The notes beneath the pieces were generated by a model, which was not told the origin of the DNA, did not search any database, and saw only the letters and a program-made list of their open reading frames with translations. Below are positions 21,732 to 33,802 of a stretch of 64,000 bases of DNA, piece by piece. Source of the stretch: Rosellinia necatrix (taxonomy: Eukaryota > Ascomycota > Sordariomycetes > Xylariales > Xylariaceae). The position numbers and the translations under genes were made by a program. Each line of letters begins with the position of its first letter. Position 1 is the first letter of the stretch. The stretch is from assembly GCA_021209875.1 (NCBI GenBank), contig JAGYVD010000002.1:5642001-5706000 (forward strand), read 5' to 3'.

Positions 21732-22605
21732 TGCTCTCTGAGATCTAGGATCCGAGATCAGGATGGCTGCTTCGTCAGGGCATAAGAGGTCGGGAAATAC
21801 CCGAATCGCGCAATGCCAGAGAAGGACACGCGCAAGCTCCTACAGCCAAGTCCGGCGATCTCGATGAACAGATTGCTAAACGTCTCTGTCTGTGTCGCAG
21901 ATATCAAAGTGAAGGCTACATTGGACGGGGTCGGAGGTTTGCATCCGCGTGAGACCCTAACCCGACACCAGGGAAGCGAGAGACCTAGAGGTTTAGCTTT
22001 GCGTTATGATCAGTCGCCTGCCTCAGTAACCTATAGGTATGTGCCTGCCTGCCTAAGCACTTACCTGACCTATTGTAGGTATGCGTGGGTTCTGTGCATG
22101 CAGAAAAGATGGCTTAGGCTAGGTCCACATCCCTAACCTACCTAGGAGGTAGCTCGGTACCTAATAAAGGAGGATACCCCGGTAAGCTGTAGCACTATGC
22201 AGATAATGAAGATGACCACGTGAAGCAGACAAAATCCATCCGCTATGCTTCGCTAAGCCAATATTCCATAACTAGCCCAGATTGAATAACTAGACCCTGA
22301 GATGGTGAATCTGTTTCTGTATACCTAGGTACCTGCTTGTAGGATTTTAACCAGTACAAGCTGGAAGTTATTATAATTTTACTCCAGGTTTAATTATACC
22401 CGTGTTGTCGCGAAGAACCTCCACCCTTTTTTATCACAAGTAACCTGCCTAACGCATCCTAAGGAGGTACCTAGTTAACGTAAACTGCCCGTTCCTCCCT
22501 GCATTGTTATTGTGCACATCATCCCTCAATAAACTACCTATCGTACTACAACAGTCCTTGCATACCTACCCAGGCAATCCCTTATTCAATAGCTCCCTCC
22601 CTTAT
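21732..22605. other. Divergent intergenic region
   Basis: It holds the promoters of SWC3 (-) and the ABHD12-like gene (+). Scattered CCTA/TAGG tetramers occur. No gene is recognised. Confidence 0.5.
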
Positions 22606-24221
22606 ATGGCTCCTCGTCCATCCCAGTGGGTTATTCCCCTGGGTGTCAGCCTTGGGGTCCCTGTTGGTCTTTACATCACCTTCCTCTTTCTTGGTGGTTT
22701 TCCCTTCTTTCAAAAACAGTAGGTTTTCTTAACCGCGCTATGCATATATATATTCCTATGCTCATCACTTAACAGTTTCTTTTATGCTCACCGTCTGAAT
22801 ACCTTGTTCTGGCATGATCTTGATAAACCAGAATATTGGGGTTTTGCAAGTGGGCTTACACCCCAGATCCTAAACCTCCGCCATATCTAATACTATTGCT
22901 TTACCTTTTATAGGAAATCAAGTCACGCCTTTTACACTTACGTCTGGAAACGAATCACTTTACGCATGGCATGTTCTTCCTTTAAGATCAGTTCTCAAGC
23001 ATGAAGACGAACTTCAAGCCGAGCCTGCTGGGCATTCCAATGATATCACCAAAACTGAATCATTCAAAATGCTCAAAAACGACCCTAACGCCCAGCTCAT
23101 AATATCATGTCAGTTAATTCCGTCTCAAAGAACAGGGACCTGAATTGCTCTAGGCCTGAGCTAACCAAAAATTTCCTAGTCCATGGAGTATGTTGTACGT
23201 CGTTCACCACCAGATTGTCCTTGATTAACCAATAGATATAGAACGCAGGGCATATCGCCCAAGATCTAAGAACCGATCATTTTCATACCCTCACAGATAC
23301 TTCCAGTTTTCATGTCCTCACTATCGACTACCGCGGTTATGGGAAGTCGACAGTATGTCGCACGCAGATCCTTTCTTCCTCCCGCTCGTCCCTATGTTTT
23401 GGACATGTTGTTTTTACATATGTCGATGAAATATTCAAATCATTGCTACGCAAGGAACTAGCTAACTTTTGCCTTGGTAGGGCTCTCCATCCGAAATTGG
23501 CCTTATTCAAGACGGCGTGGCTGTAGTGGATTGGGCAATGAACGTCGCTGGAATCCCGCCTAATCGTATTGTCATAATGGGTCATAGTCTGGGGACTGCC
23601 GTGGCAAGTGGTACAGCCGAACATTTCGCGATAGAAGAGATCGAATTCGCCGGAATTATCTTAATCGCCGGCTTTTCGAATGTACCAACGCTACTCAGTA
23701 GTTATAATGGTGCGGGCTTCATCCCGATTCTCTCTCCCCTCCGGCCTATTCCGCCGTTGCTACGCTTCTTCCAGGGCTTTGTGGTCGACAAGTGGGATTC
23801 TGCCAATCGACTTGCCGAAATAGTTCGACTCACCCGAACAAGGCTGCGTCTGACGTTAATCCACGCCAAGAACGATTTGGAAATCCCATGCCATGAAAGC
23901 GACACCCTCTTCAAGTCAGCAGCCAACGCGACGATAGGTCAATCCTTGGATGACGAAGAGTTTCAATCGTGGAAAAAACAAAGGAGTACTTCATTTGACG
24001 ATGGAACCTTCACCTCTATTGTGACAAGCGAGCCAGATATTGTCATTCGGCAAGAGTTAGTACGGCATGGAGGTATGTCCATTTGTCAACACACGCATAC
24101 CCAAATCAAATGACCTGAATTGGCTAACATAGGTCATATAGGACATAACAGCGTCACGCTGTCCTCTGCTGTTCCACTCGCGGTTATGAGAATATTTTCA
24201 GACTCAACTTCCTTGATTTAA
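22606..24221 (+). CDS. ABHD12-like serine hydrolase, membrane-anchored
   Basis: Seven exons (22606-22718, 22776-22849, 22914-23108, 23180-23187, 23242-23352, 23481-24072, 24142-24221) give 390 residues. An N-terminal helix (VIPLGVSLGVPVGLYITFLF, about 10-30) anchors the protein. A fungal-conserved lead-in follows: EYWGFARNQVTPFTL and LYAWHVLPL. The oxyanion motif FHGNAGHIAQD spans an 8-base exon (23180-23187) that contributes FHG. The nucleophile elbow is VIMGHSLGTAVA (Ser about 203). The acid lies near LIHAKNDLEIP, and the catalytic His is in RHGGHNSV (about 366). ABHD12 and its fungal relatives act as lysophospholipases or monoacylglycerol lipases in the ER; the substrate here is inferred from family only. 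All seven junctions keep frame. Confidence 0.85.
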
Positions 24222-24802
24222 TAGGGGCTACTGGCCTTGGATCGCGATATGGAATGATAAGGCTTTGGTAAATTCACGTTGGGATTTCATGTATCAATTC
24301 CCATCACGGTTTGTAACTCTCGACTTTCTCACGTCCCGCGTTTATGCTACACTTGTTACTACAATACCTAGGTAGCGCCTCGGTTTATGCTCTGGGAGCC
24401 TCCCTCGGCACCGGATCATCTAGCGAAGACAGTGTAATTGGAAACAGATCAACTATACATACTGTGTAAGTACGTAATAGGTGCCAGCGGGTACAGCCCG
24501 GTGAGATCGTGCTAAATCGTCGATTACCCCACCAAATTCGGGAGGCTGTTTAGGCACTACATATGCTGTAGCGAGCAGCGCACCTGCTAACTATCTGCAA
24601 TAGACCTACAAGTACCTTAAGATTTTGGTGACCCCGCGATCTGGTCTTCTGAAACTAATGTAGGTACGGTGCTGCCATCTCGACGACAACAACTAAAACA
24701 GCGACCACGCTTCTTTGATAGCGTGTCCCCTCACAAGAAACCAAAAACCTATTCACTCGTATCGTTCTTGGTTTCGCGCCAACTTGGCGCCGTCGATTAT
24801 CC
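24222..24802. other. Intergenic, promoter of N-myristoyltransferase
   Basis: There is no coding signal. This 580-base spacer separates two genes on the same strand. Confidence 0.5.
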
Positions 24803-26500
24803 ATGGCTGAAGAATCCAAGCCATCGAATCTCAAGGAGAAGGAGAAGGAGAAGGTAGCCAAGAAGATACACAAGGCTATCGATGGCCTTTCCAACGAACA
24901 AGTCACTCAACTTCTTGATCTAAACCCCGCTCTAGCCAACGAGCTTGCCGGCGGTTCAGACGACAATTCCGATGCCGCCGCCGATGCCCTCCGTCGCCTC
25001 AATCTCCAGGAGATCATGACTGGCCTCGCCTCAAGTGGCAAGAATGTCAAGGATATGGGCGCCTACAAGTTCTGGGCCACGCAGCCCGTCCCCAAGTTTG
25101 GCGATGACCAGAGCTCCAGCGATCCCTTGGAAGAAGGCCCCATCAGGATACAAACTGTCGACGAGATCCCTGAAGATCCGTCACCCTTGATCGACGGTTT
25201 CGAGTGGGCTACACTGGATCTTCTCGACGATGCTGAGCTGAAGGAGGTCTGGGAGCTGCTGAATGGTCATTATGTAGAGGATGACGAAGCAATGTTCCGT
25301 TTCAACTACTCTACTAGCATCTTGAAATGGTAAGTGTCAGCCACGCTTGAACCATTGAGCTGTATCAAGTCGCAGAGAGTACGGCTAACACGTTGTTCCA
25401 CCAGGGCCATGATGCCACCAGGCTGGAAGAAAGAATGGCACAGAGGAGTCAGAGCGTCACAGTCTCGGAAGCTTGTTGCCTTTATCGCTGCCATCCCCGT
25501 CGAATTACGCATTCGAGACAAGATCCTCCACGCCTCCGAAGTTAATTTCCTCTGTATACATAAGAAGCTCCGCTCTAAACGTCTCGCGCCCGTCCTCATC
25601 AAGGAGATCACACGCCTATGCAATCTGAGCGGGGTTTTCCAAGCCATCTACACCGGCGGCATCGTTCTTCCCAAACCCGTCAGTACATGTCGGTACTACC
25701 ATCGGGCTATCAATTGGCAAAAGTTGTATGATGTTGGTTTCAGCCCTCTACCATCCAATAGCAAGCCTCAGTTCCAGATAAGGAAATATGCCGTACCCGA
25801 GAGAACTTCGACGAGAGGATTGAGAGAAATGCAGAATAAGGACATCCCAGCCGTAGAAGACCTTCTGACGCGGTATCTTGCCAAGTATGATATGGCCGCA
25901 ACCTTCGACAAACACGAGATCGAACACTGGCTGCTACACAACAAAAAGGATACACCTGAGGATCAAGTCGTATGGACCTATGTGGTTGAGGTAAGTTGCT
26001 TATCCCCCCCGCGCCACCTTCCGGGACATCGTGCTAACTGCTCGAAGGACGAACATAAGAAGATCACCGATTTCGTTTCGTTCTATTGCCTCGAGTCGTC
26101 AGTCATCAATCATCCAAAGCATTCAAATATCAAAGCGGCCTACTTGTTCTATTACGCGACCGAGGTCGGCCTCGCCAAACCCTTTGATAAAGACGCACTC
26201 AAGGCACGACTGAATGCGCTCGTGTCGGATTCCCTTGTATACTGCAAGCAATACAAATTCGACGTGTATAACGCCTTATCGCTAATGGACAACGGTTTGT
26301 TCCTCGAGGACCAGAAGTTTGGCCCCGGCGACGGCCAGCTTCATTACTATTTGTTCAATTACCGGGCGAATCCCATAGCCGGCGGCGTCGACAAGCGAAA
26401 CAAATTGGACCCGGAAGCACTGAGTGGGATCGGGTACGTCTTAGCAAAAGCGAATGCAACCTGCGCAACTACTAACACGTCCAGGAAAACACAAATCTGA
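24803..26500 (+). CDS. NMT1: Glycylpeptide N-tetradecanoyltransferase (N-myristoyltransferase)
   Basis: Exons 24803-25329, 25405-25990, 26048-26433 and possibly 26485-26500 give 504 residues, or 521 if the last intron is retained. The protein carries both family signatures: EVNFLCIHK (acyl-CoA site) and KFGPGDG near the C-terminus. It also has the N-terminal [12 protein letters not shown] and [10 protein letters not shown]. It transfers myristate from myristoyl-CoA to N-terminal Gly of proteins in the cytosol and at ribosomes, and is usually single-copy and essential. The C-terminus is ambiguous. Splicing a 51-base intron (26434-26484, GTACGT with an ACTAAC branch and CCAG) ends the protein in SGIGKTQI, which matches the usual length but not the usual hydrophobic end. 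Retention reads SGIGYVL, which does resemble the family, but adds a 17-residue tail. The basic Lys-rich N-terminus ([11 protein letters not shown]) fits ribosome association. Confidence 0.93.
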
Positions 26501-27354
26501 TAGTGTGCAGCATCGCATATGTGACGGATCGCGCAGCTCTTTATATGTCTGTCTAGTGGTTGAATAATTCCCCCCCGGCCAGAATGTCTAACTCGCAGAT
26601 ATACGATACGTCGCTAAACGGATTGGAGGTGGAGGGCCATCGACTTCATATACCCATGTGGAGTATGTTATAGTCCCGCGTGGTTGCAATGGGCGCAGCA
26701 GGCCGAATGTTGTCGTAGCGTCGTACCGGATTTGTCCGAAGGGTGGTCTTCGAACAAGTGGAAGCCGTAGATTCGGCGATGCGCATTCCGAGGCTCTTCT
26801 AGCCACAGGTAGGGATCCGGGCTCAGTGTAACCCGGCGGTTCACATGGCCAATGAACAGAGTATGCAAAGTTGGGATACTCCAAGCTTAGCTCGTCCGGG
26901 GGATGGGGCCAATACAGCCGAGGCGTCACCATCTGCTATGCATCCAATCAATAAATCCTGATTCCATTACTTCATACTCGATTTCTATGTGTCCTTTAAG
27001 CTTAGACAGATTCGTCGATTCAGCGTGCCGAGCCTCCCTCACACGTGCGGCATATAGTAGTTTCTAGGCACATCATGCCAGCGTGGTGCAACTACTTACC
27101 AGGTGTGGCTGCATGTTGAGGATGGAGCCGAGTTGGCACTGGATTATACAAGGCGACTAGTCCCGTGTACTTAGACGAGTAGAATCTAGATAATGATCGA
27201 TAGATCGAAAGGATGAACGCTTGAAACCACACTGAGGCTCTAGTGAGTATTATGGCCCAGCGTTGCCCATGTCCACCTACCTCGAGCCCGGGTGCTAATT
27301 GCCCTTTCTTCCGGAGGCACTGATCGCAGGAGAAGCAGCTTAGCAAGAGGACAG
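26501..27354. other. Intergenic, possible minor minus-strand transcript
   Basis: Minus-strand frames at 26588-26932, 26668-26868 and 27092-27346 have gene-like stretches and possible splice sites, but I could not join them into a coherent protein or see a known family. It is recorded as a region worth RNA evidence and not as a gene. Confidence 0.3.
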
Positions 27355-27543
27355 ATGTGCACCTATATGTTGCTAAAGTGGTACTGCGACGACTGTGGTG
27401 CCTGGTATACGAGTGACGAGATCAAGACCAACGACTGCGATGAATTCTCCGAGACGGGGGAGTGTGAAGAGATGGACATCACCACCGAGGAGTCGGATGC
27501 CAACGGCCTCTGTGACGAATGCACACAAGCCCGCGAAGGGTAG
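27355..27543 (+). CDS. Tiny Cys-rich protein (62 aa)
   Basis: An intronless frame starts MCTYMLLKWYCDDCGAWYTS and ends CDECTQAREG. It has seven Cys: Cys2, a CxxC pair followed by Gly at its start, two central Cys and a closing CxxC pair. Spacing of two CxxC pairs suggests a small zinc-ribbon-like knuckle. Short fungal proteins beginning MCT with an aromatic-rich stretch and CxxCG are common, but their function is unknown. The middle is acidic (EEMDITTEESDANG). There is no signal peptide. An upstream in-frame extension exists but lacks an ATG, so the MCT start is preferred. Confidence 0.6.
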   Translation: MCTYMLLKWYCDDCGAWYTSDEIKTNDCDEFSETGECEEMDITTEESDANGLCDECTQAREG

Positions 27544-29879
27544 GAACAGGACAACAGCAGCGGCAGCGGCAGCGGCAACGGCAGCGGAAGCGGTGGCATC
27601 TTTGAGTCAAGGAAGAATTTTCACAAGACGGCCACACGATTCCATAAACACGGTTCGTTATAACATGATTCATGATTGCGTTCCCGAAGAAATGGCATGA
27701 TTTCTGGTTCGTGATCCGCGCGGTGGCGTTCGGCACAAGGCTGATCTCGAAAGTCCAAGGGGTGTGCGGGACAGAATGCGTTCGACCTAAGGATGAGAGG
27801 ATCTACCCCCTAGCTGCATTTATTCATGGTTATTCACGGCTCATACGGTATTGGCAAAAAGTCGGGACTGGACGTTCAATCAGGTTGGTACGCCTGATTC
27901 TCAAATGGTGGAGGGAGATGTATTGATTACAAAGCAAGCAAGCTCAGTCATCAACACCACACTTTCCGCCTTGAGCTTTGTGTCAAATCGCCATTACCCT
28001 TGTCGAACGCTATCGGTGGAAGCATCTAGTGATTAGTGCGAGTGCGAGTGCGAGTGCGAGTGCGAGTGCTCTACCTACCACCTCCACGTTCAACATCGCA
28101 AGTTGGACATCTCAAGTTCGACGCCAAATTGCGTCCATGCGGAAATATCCATAGGGTCGTTATCTGAGACATTGTTTCGCTTACTATAGTACTATGGCAT
28201 AAAAACAATGCAAATTTGGTCGTTTTGGTTCATGCATCGAGATTGGTTGCTGTTCTCGTACCCGCCTGAGCACCTGGTACCATACCTACCAAGTAGGTAG
28301 GTAGGCATTGGAAATTAAGCAAGACGACCAATAACGAAGGCCTGGAGCGTCTTGTCACGGGAACTCGCATATCCCTCGCTGCTCTAGTGTTGTCATCCCG
28401 GACTCTGCAGAGCGAAACCGAAGATTTACAACCAATCGATGTAGAGGGGTTAAATGATGGTATACGGGAGCGCAGCTCGTGAATAGACGCCCATGTGGTG
28501 GTATTCGGATTAGCATACCGAAGAAAGAGTTGTATCGGATGGTGGGTTGATTGTCGGGGCCGTAGTCGTAGTCGTATTGCCCTGGGTATTTGTATAGATA
28601 AAGAGTGAGAATCCCTCGAATCAACCTACCTAAGTACTGTAGAGTGCCAGGTGGTTTGCTGGCTTCGAAGCTGCAAACTCCAAGCCGATTTTTAAGCTGA
28701 CCCCAAGCTAATTTCATGCCTTCATGTTGCCTTTATGTTGCCTTTATGTCGCCTTCAAATTGTATAGTTAAGCAAAACCTGGAATGCGCAGATATGCCTC
28801 CTGCTGCACATGGCATCTTGCTTAAAAGGTAATCGCATTGACACCGAGACCAAGCCCCGACAGCCGCGACGCCCGGCTGCCCTCCTAGCCGCACGGAGAT
28901 CGATGGATGCCGGGGCAGTCGGATGATGATGACATTATAACGGGTAGAAATGACAATATTTGGAGGGGGCGGGGCAGCCAGTGGTATGATACCAATCAGT
29001 GGCGGCGCCCAGCACGCAATCCCACTATGGTTTGCCTACGAAGAGAGCTAGTGGAGGGGTTGAGGGGTTGAGGAGGGCCACTGAGGGGCCTGGAAAGGGT
29101 TCTTGTCATTGAACGGTCACACCCGGCGACCAAGAACCAAGAACCAAGACCTCCCTAAGACTTCCCGTCGCATGTACCCGACAAACCGCCTCTCAGACGC
29201 GGGAACTGGTACCGAGTTACCCAACAACCACGCGTATGGACAGCTCGTCGCAGCGCCGGAATACACAGGCTACCTTACCGCACCCGTAATGTACCGCCAA
29301 GGCCGACAGTCGCCGCACCACTGTTGGTGTGTACGCCACCTCGAAATCTACACCTGTGCAAGTACCTCGCCTTGTATCCTGTACGCGCGATGCAGTCGCA
29401 TGCTTTAGGATCACGTAGAGATGTCGGCACCGGTCTCTACATCCTCATTCAGAGGGATCACCTACCAAGGTTAGACAAGCCGGGATGGCCCGTCACGGAA
29501 AGAGTATGGTCGATGGCGATGTTTGCGCAGAAGACGAGAGGACGACTGTCACGGCCCCCCGATTTATCATCAGGCACCAAGATCGCGCCATCGTGAACTC
29601 GGCACTCAGCTAATGATAGTAGATAAATATCTTCAGGGTTTACCCCTCCTTCTCTAGCTTTCCGGCCAGATTCTTTATTCCAAGCTGCCTACCTTACTCT
29701 TCTGTGATACCCTTTCCTGTGCTACCGTTTCCTGCTCTCTATACTGCTCTCTACACCCATCCTATCCTTACCAACCTGCCTACTGCACCTACGCACGTCA
29801 ATCCTTGACATTGCGGTTCTTGATAGACTCACACATCATCCACACATTCACGCATTCACGCATTCACACATAATTAACC
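27544..29879. other. 2.3 kb intergenic region
   Basis: A GGCAGC-like stretch follows the tiny Cys-rich gene (27553-27600). A hexamer array lies at 28036-28069 and CCTA/TAGG tetramers near 28285-28305. CT-rich sequence with a CATTCACGCATTCA-type repeat precedes the peroxiredoxin start. No gene is recognised. Confidence 0.5.
28036..28069. repeat. GTGCGA hexamer array
   Basis: Five perfect copies of GTGCGA plus a partial sixth. Confidence 0.9.
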
Positions 29880-30760
29880 ATGGCTACTGAGTCCCGACCT
29901 GAACCGTAAGTATATCCCAGAGTCCTCTAGCGCCAGCTGTCACACGCTTTGTATTCGTTGTCACCCGCGAAACCCCCTCATGCTCGTAATTATATGTGTG
30001 AGTAGTTTGACTGACACACGGCTCGCTTTTTCCCTTTAGTCTACGCCTCGGCAGCGTCGCTCCCAACTTCAAAGCCGATACCACGACTGGGCCGATTGAT
30101 TTCCACGAGTTCGTTGGTGACAAATGGGTCGTCTTCTTCTCCCACCCCGAGGACTTCACCCCTGTCTGCACAACCGAGCTCGGCGCCTTCGCCAAACTTG
30201 AACCTGAGTTTACCAAGCGCGGTGTCAAGCTGATCGGTCTATCCGCCAACACCCTCGGCAGCCATGAGGGATGGATCAAGGACATCGACGAGGTTACCGG
30301 CGGCAAAGTCTCCTTCCCCATCATTGCCGATAAGGAGCGCAAGGTTGCCTACCTATACGACATGTAAGCAAATTATTCGGCATTTGGATGTTATATAATC
30401 CAGAATAATTCATTCGCTGACGGGCAAATTCGCAGGATCGATTACCAGGACACCACCAACGTCGACGAGAAAGGCATTGCTTTCACCATCCGCTCCGTCT
30501 TCATCGTTGATCCTAACAAGAAGATCCGCACCATCCTATCCTACCCAGCCTCTACCGGCCGTAACTCGGCCGAGGTGCTGCGTATTGTCGACTCGCTGCA
30601 GACGGGCGACAAGCACAAAGTTACCACCCCTATCAACTGGGTTCCCGGCGATGATGTCATCGTCGCCCCCAGCGTAAAGAATGAGCAGGCCCACGAGCTC
30701 TTCCCCGGTTTCCGCACCGTCAAGCCCTATCTCCGTTTTACCACCCTACCAGCACAGTAG
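29880..30760 (+). CDS. PRX1: 1-Cys peroxiredoxin (Prx6 type)
   Basis: Three exons (29880-29905, 30040-30363, 30436-30760) give 224 residues, the normal length for the Prx6/yeast Prx1 class. The fold starts LRLGSVAPNFKADTT. The active site is HPEDFTPVCTTELG with the peroxidatic Cys at about 52, and the Arg of the catalytic triad is in TIRSVFIVDP. No resolving Cys is visible, in line with the 1-Cys mechanism. The C-terminal arm NWVPGDDVIVAPSV is typical of the class. There is no clear mitochondrial presequence, so a cytosolic location is more likely than that of yeast Prx1. It reduces hydroperoxides with glutathione or thioredoxin as donor. The first intron follows only eight codons, a common fungal pattern. 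Confidence 0.92.
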
Positions 30761-33700
30761 AGCGGGTGTGAGAACACTCTAAAGTGGATTTTATCTGATT
30801 ATTTCCTACCGGGTGCTCTCGGTTGGCGTTTGCTAGGAGTAGTAATGGCAGGACACGACAATTTAGAACAGTGTACGCCAAGAATTGTTACGTTTATAAC
30901 GAGCCTGGAATATGTAGGTTCCAGAATTTGAAGAAATGAAATCAAGGAGTGCACAAACCAAGACTTATCGGATACTCAATTACTTTTGTGAAACCGTGCA
31001 AGCGCCAACTCGGGCGACAACCAGTCAACCCGGCAGTTAACCCGGCCATCGACCCAGCCGTCAACCCAGCCGTCAACTGGGGTGTCAAATTGGGCGTGAC
31101 CTAGGGAGTTTCGTATCTCAGCATCTGGACCCCTATGCACATATGTAATTGTCGCAGCAAGAGGTCTTGCAGTGACTGCAGCCGGGCACTTATGAGAGGG
31201 GGTTGTGCGGTTGAAAAGGGACTCGGCCCACAAGTCCCTCTCCATCACTGTTTGATCAGCAACCCCTTGCAGTGGAAGTTGTTGGCCGCTCGCCGTGTTC
31301 GGTAAACTACTCGTGAACCCAGTAAGAACATAACACTGATCCTCCACTTGCCATCGGTACTTCAATATCTAGGTAGTTCACGAACGATGAATATGATTGG
31401 TGTTAGAAGTCACGGGCAGATCATGGGTGTGCTTTGATACGCATTACATAATCAAATATTTTAGCCCTTAGGATGAGGATCCATTACCAACCAACCAACC
31501 CTCGTCAAGAATATCGCATGGCTATCCCTTGCCGCATCGTCGCCTCGCTGCATAGATTCATTGAATTATCGTAGTACTACATTGTTGTACAGTACGTGTA
31601 TACTAGTAATCAACGAATGGATGGCTGTCCGGGCGCAGAGGCTATGGGTATTCAGGACGAGGCTATATGTGCCCTTGGCTAACTAACCTATCTACCCTTG
31701 TAAAACACGTGGCACGAAGTTCCGACGGCAAGGTGGCTATTAGGTTTAACATTCGGAAATTGGCAGACTGTAGTTGCCCCTTCTTTATCCTCAACTTTAA
31801 CAACCTTCTCGGTGCCGCGATTATTGTTGATATTCGAGGAGTAGTACCTGGGTAAGGGAAGTGAGGTGCGTTTGTTAGCTGTTAAGAGAATTGAGGCTGA
31901 CAAGCGTGATAATTGGGACTAGTTATATGTAATAATACACACAACCTGGTCTCTTATAGCCGCTTTACGACCGCCTCGTACACTGTACCCGTCCCTCCGG
32001 TTACACGCGTTTGCCCTTATTTTGGTATACAGTACGACTCTTGCCATCGATGTGGCCACCTCTCTACCGTGTAGGCTCGCCTATTTTATGTATACACGTC
32101 CTGCAGATCACTCTGATTAATATTTAATGGGACGATGTTGGAGGTTACAAATAAGCCTACTTGATATGAGTACATCCTTCTGTGTACAACTAGGTAATAT
32201 ACGTGGATATACTGCTTTCGAACACTGTATTCTGTTTTTTTTTTTTTTTTTTTTGGGAAACTTGATCTCTTGTTCACTGCGTATGCAGATAGATATTGGG
32301 GCAGACTTACAAGAACATAAATGATTATTATATACAGTCTGGCACTCTAGATACACAAATCAACATTGTGGGTGTGTTACAATTAGAGTCTACTACGGCT
32401 ACTTAGGTACATAACTGAACTTGTGGGTCATTTTCTGATCATGTACTGTCCATTTATTGGGTTGAGATAATTAACAGAACAACAATCAAGGCTAGTTATA
32501 GTGCGAGCAGAAAGTAAGGCGAGATTCCTTTGTTGGTCTGGTTACAGCTGGAGTTATTTAACCTAGAATGTCGCTCTATTTCTCCACGTTAGCTATAGAG
32601 TGGAGTTGCGGCTGAGGAAACCTACATTGTGCGTAGCTAAGGTTGTTTCTCAGCTATCTGGGTTGAAACTATTCAGGCAAACGACATCCGAACCGGGTAA
32701 TTGGGAACTTGATATTCATAAGTAAGAGCCGTTAAGACCATCACTACAGTACAGTGCCTCGGTATTGATTCTTATGGACGCCAATGCCTATAATAATTTT
32801 GAGTAGGTATAATAGCGGGTGATCCGATTATAGTTACATGGTCTAGTTCGCGTGCTCAGGGAAGTAAGCTGGGGCTGCTACCTTAGCCGGGACCCCCCTA
32901 ACCTATATAGGTATACAGTGTCTACCGGCTTAATTGGACGACCGCTAATTTCGTATACACTGTGCGGATCGACCCCTGACAAGCCTCTAGTCGCCCTGTT
33001 GCCTCCGTGCTCACGCCCCCACACTCTGGACAACCACCAAAGAAGCATCTGAACCTGTCGCCTGCCTGTCTTTTCCGTTTGACTCTAACCTACTCCCCTT
33101 CTGGACCCATTCCCACGCATCTCGTTGCCGCCACTCATCTCGAAATCCGGGGGCCGCCGTCTCTGGAGAAGAATTGAAACACTATACGAGGCAATAGGGC
33201 GACAAGTATATCGCGAGGGTCGAGGCGACAGGGAAGCCGGGCACGTTCCCTAGTGACAGCACCCACCCAATTTTAACTCCCCTGCCTCCATCTCCCTCAA
33301 TCGGGGCACGTCGCGTTTACAGTTTCCAATCCGCGTGTGGAAGTAGCGTACGGAGGAGTCGAGAACACAAGAATCCAGGTACGTGCGCCAACCCACGCCA
33401 ATCGCCCATGGAGACGTCTGGCCGTCTCGTCACCGCGCACCCGGTACCGCATACCGTCTTGGGGCTTGCGGCCTGCGAGAACCATGCTGTCACCTGCCCG
33501 CCCTCCTGCCCTCCTGACTTGAGCCACCCCCGTCATTATTGCACTTGGTCCGAGGAACATCGTGGTTGTGTCGGGGGAATATGGACCTTGGATGTTGATT
33601 AATAGCCCCACATTCGTCATCTTCTATTGCACTTCCTTATCCATGAAAAAAAAAAAAGTGTTTCCCCTTGCTTGCTGTCGCATTCAGTGTTGAACTACTT

Positions 33701-33802
33701 CTGCTCTTGCTCCTCCCCTTCACCTCCCTCCGTTTGGATGTTACGCTTCTTCACCACCAGAGCGGAGGCAGTGAGGCAGCGCCAGACAATCGTAACCACA
33801 AG
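30761..33802. other. 3 kb gene-poor region
   Basis: This is the longest stretch without a gene. It contains a 12-bp tandem array (31022-31093), an 18-19 base T-run near 32236, and AT-richer sequence than its surroundings between about 31.4 and 32.8 kb. The last 200-300 bases are pyrimidine-rich and probably form the leader of the Kelch gene. No protein domain is seen in any frame. Confidence 0.5.
31022..31093. repeat. 12-bp tandem repeat, six units
   Basis: Degenerate dodecamers CAGTCAACCCGG, CAGTTAACCCGG, CCATCGACCCAG, CCGTCAACCCAG, CCGTCAACTGGG and GTGTCAAATTGG lie head to tail. On the minus strand they read as a short V-D-G-W repeat, but the frame has no other protein character. Confidence 0.75.

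Noticed and set aside
26588..27346. Several minus-strand frames with possible splice sites
   Set aside because: Parts such as RRIYGFHLFEDHPSD look protein-like, but I could not build a continuous gene with a start codon or a known family.
31022..31365. 129-codon minus frame through the 12-bp array
   Set aside because: The VDGWVDG-like repeat arises from the tandem DNA repeat. The rest of the frame has no protein-like character.
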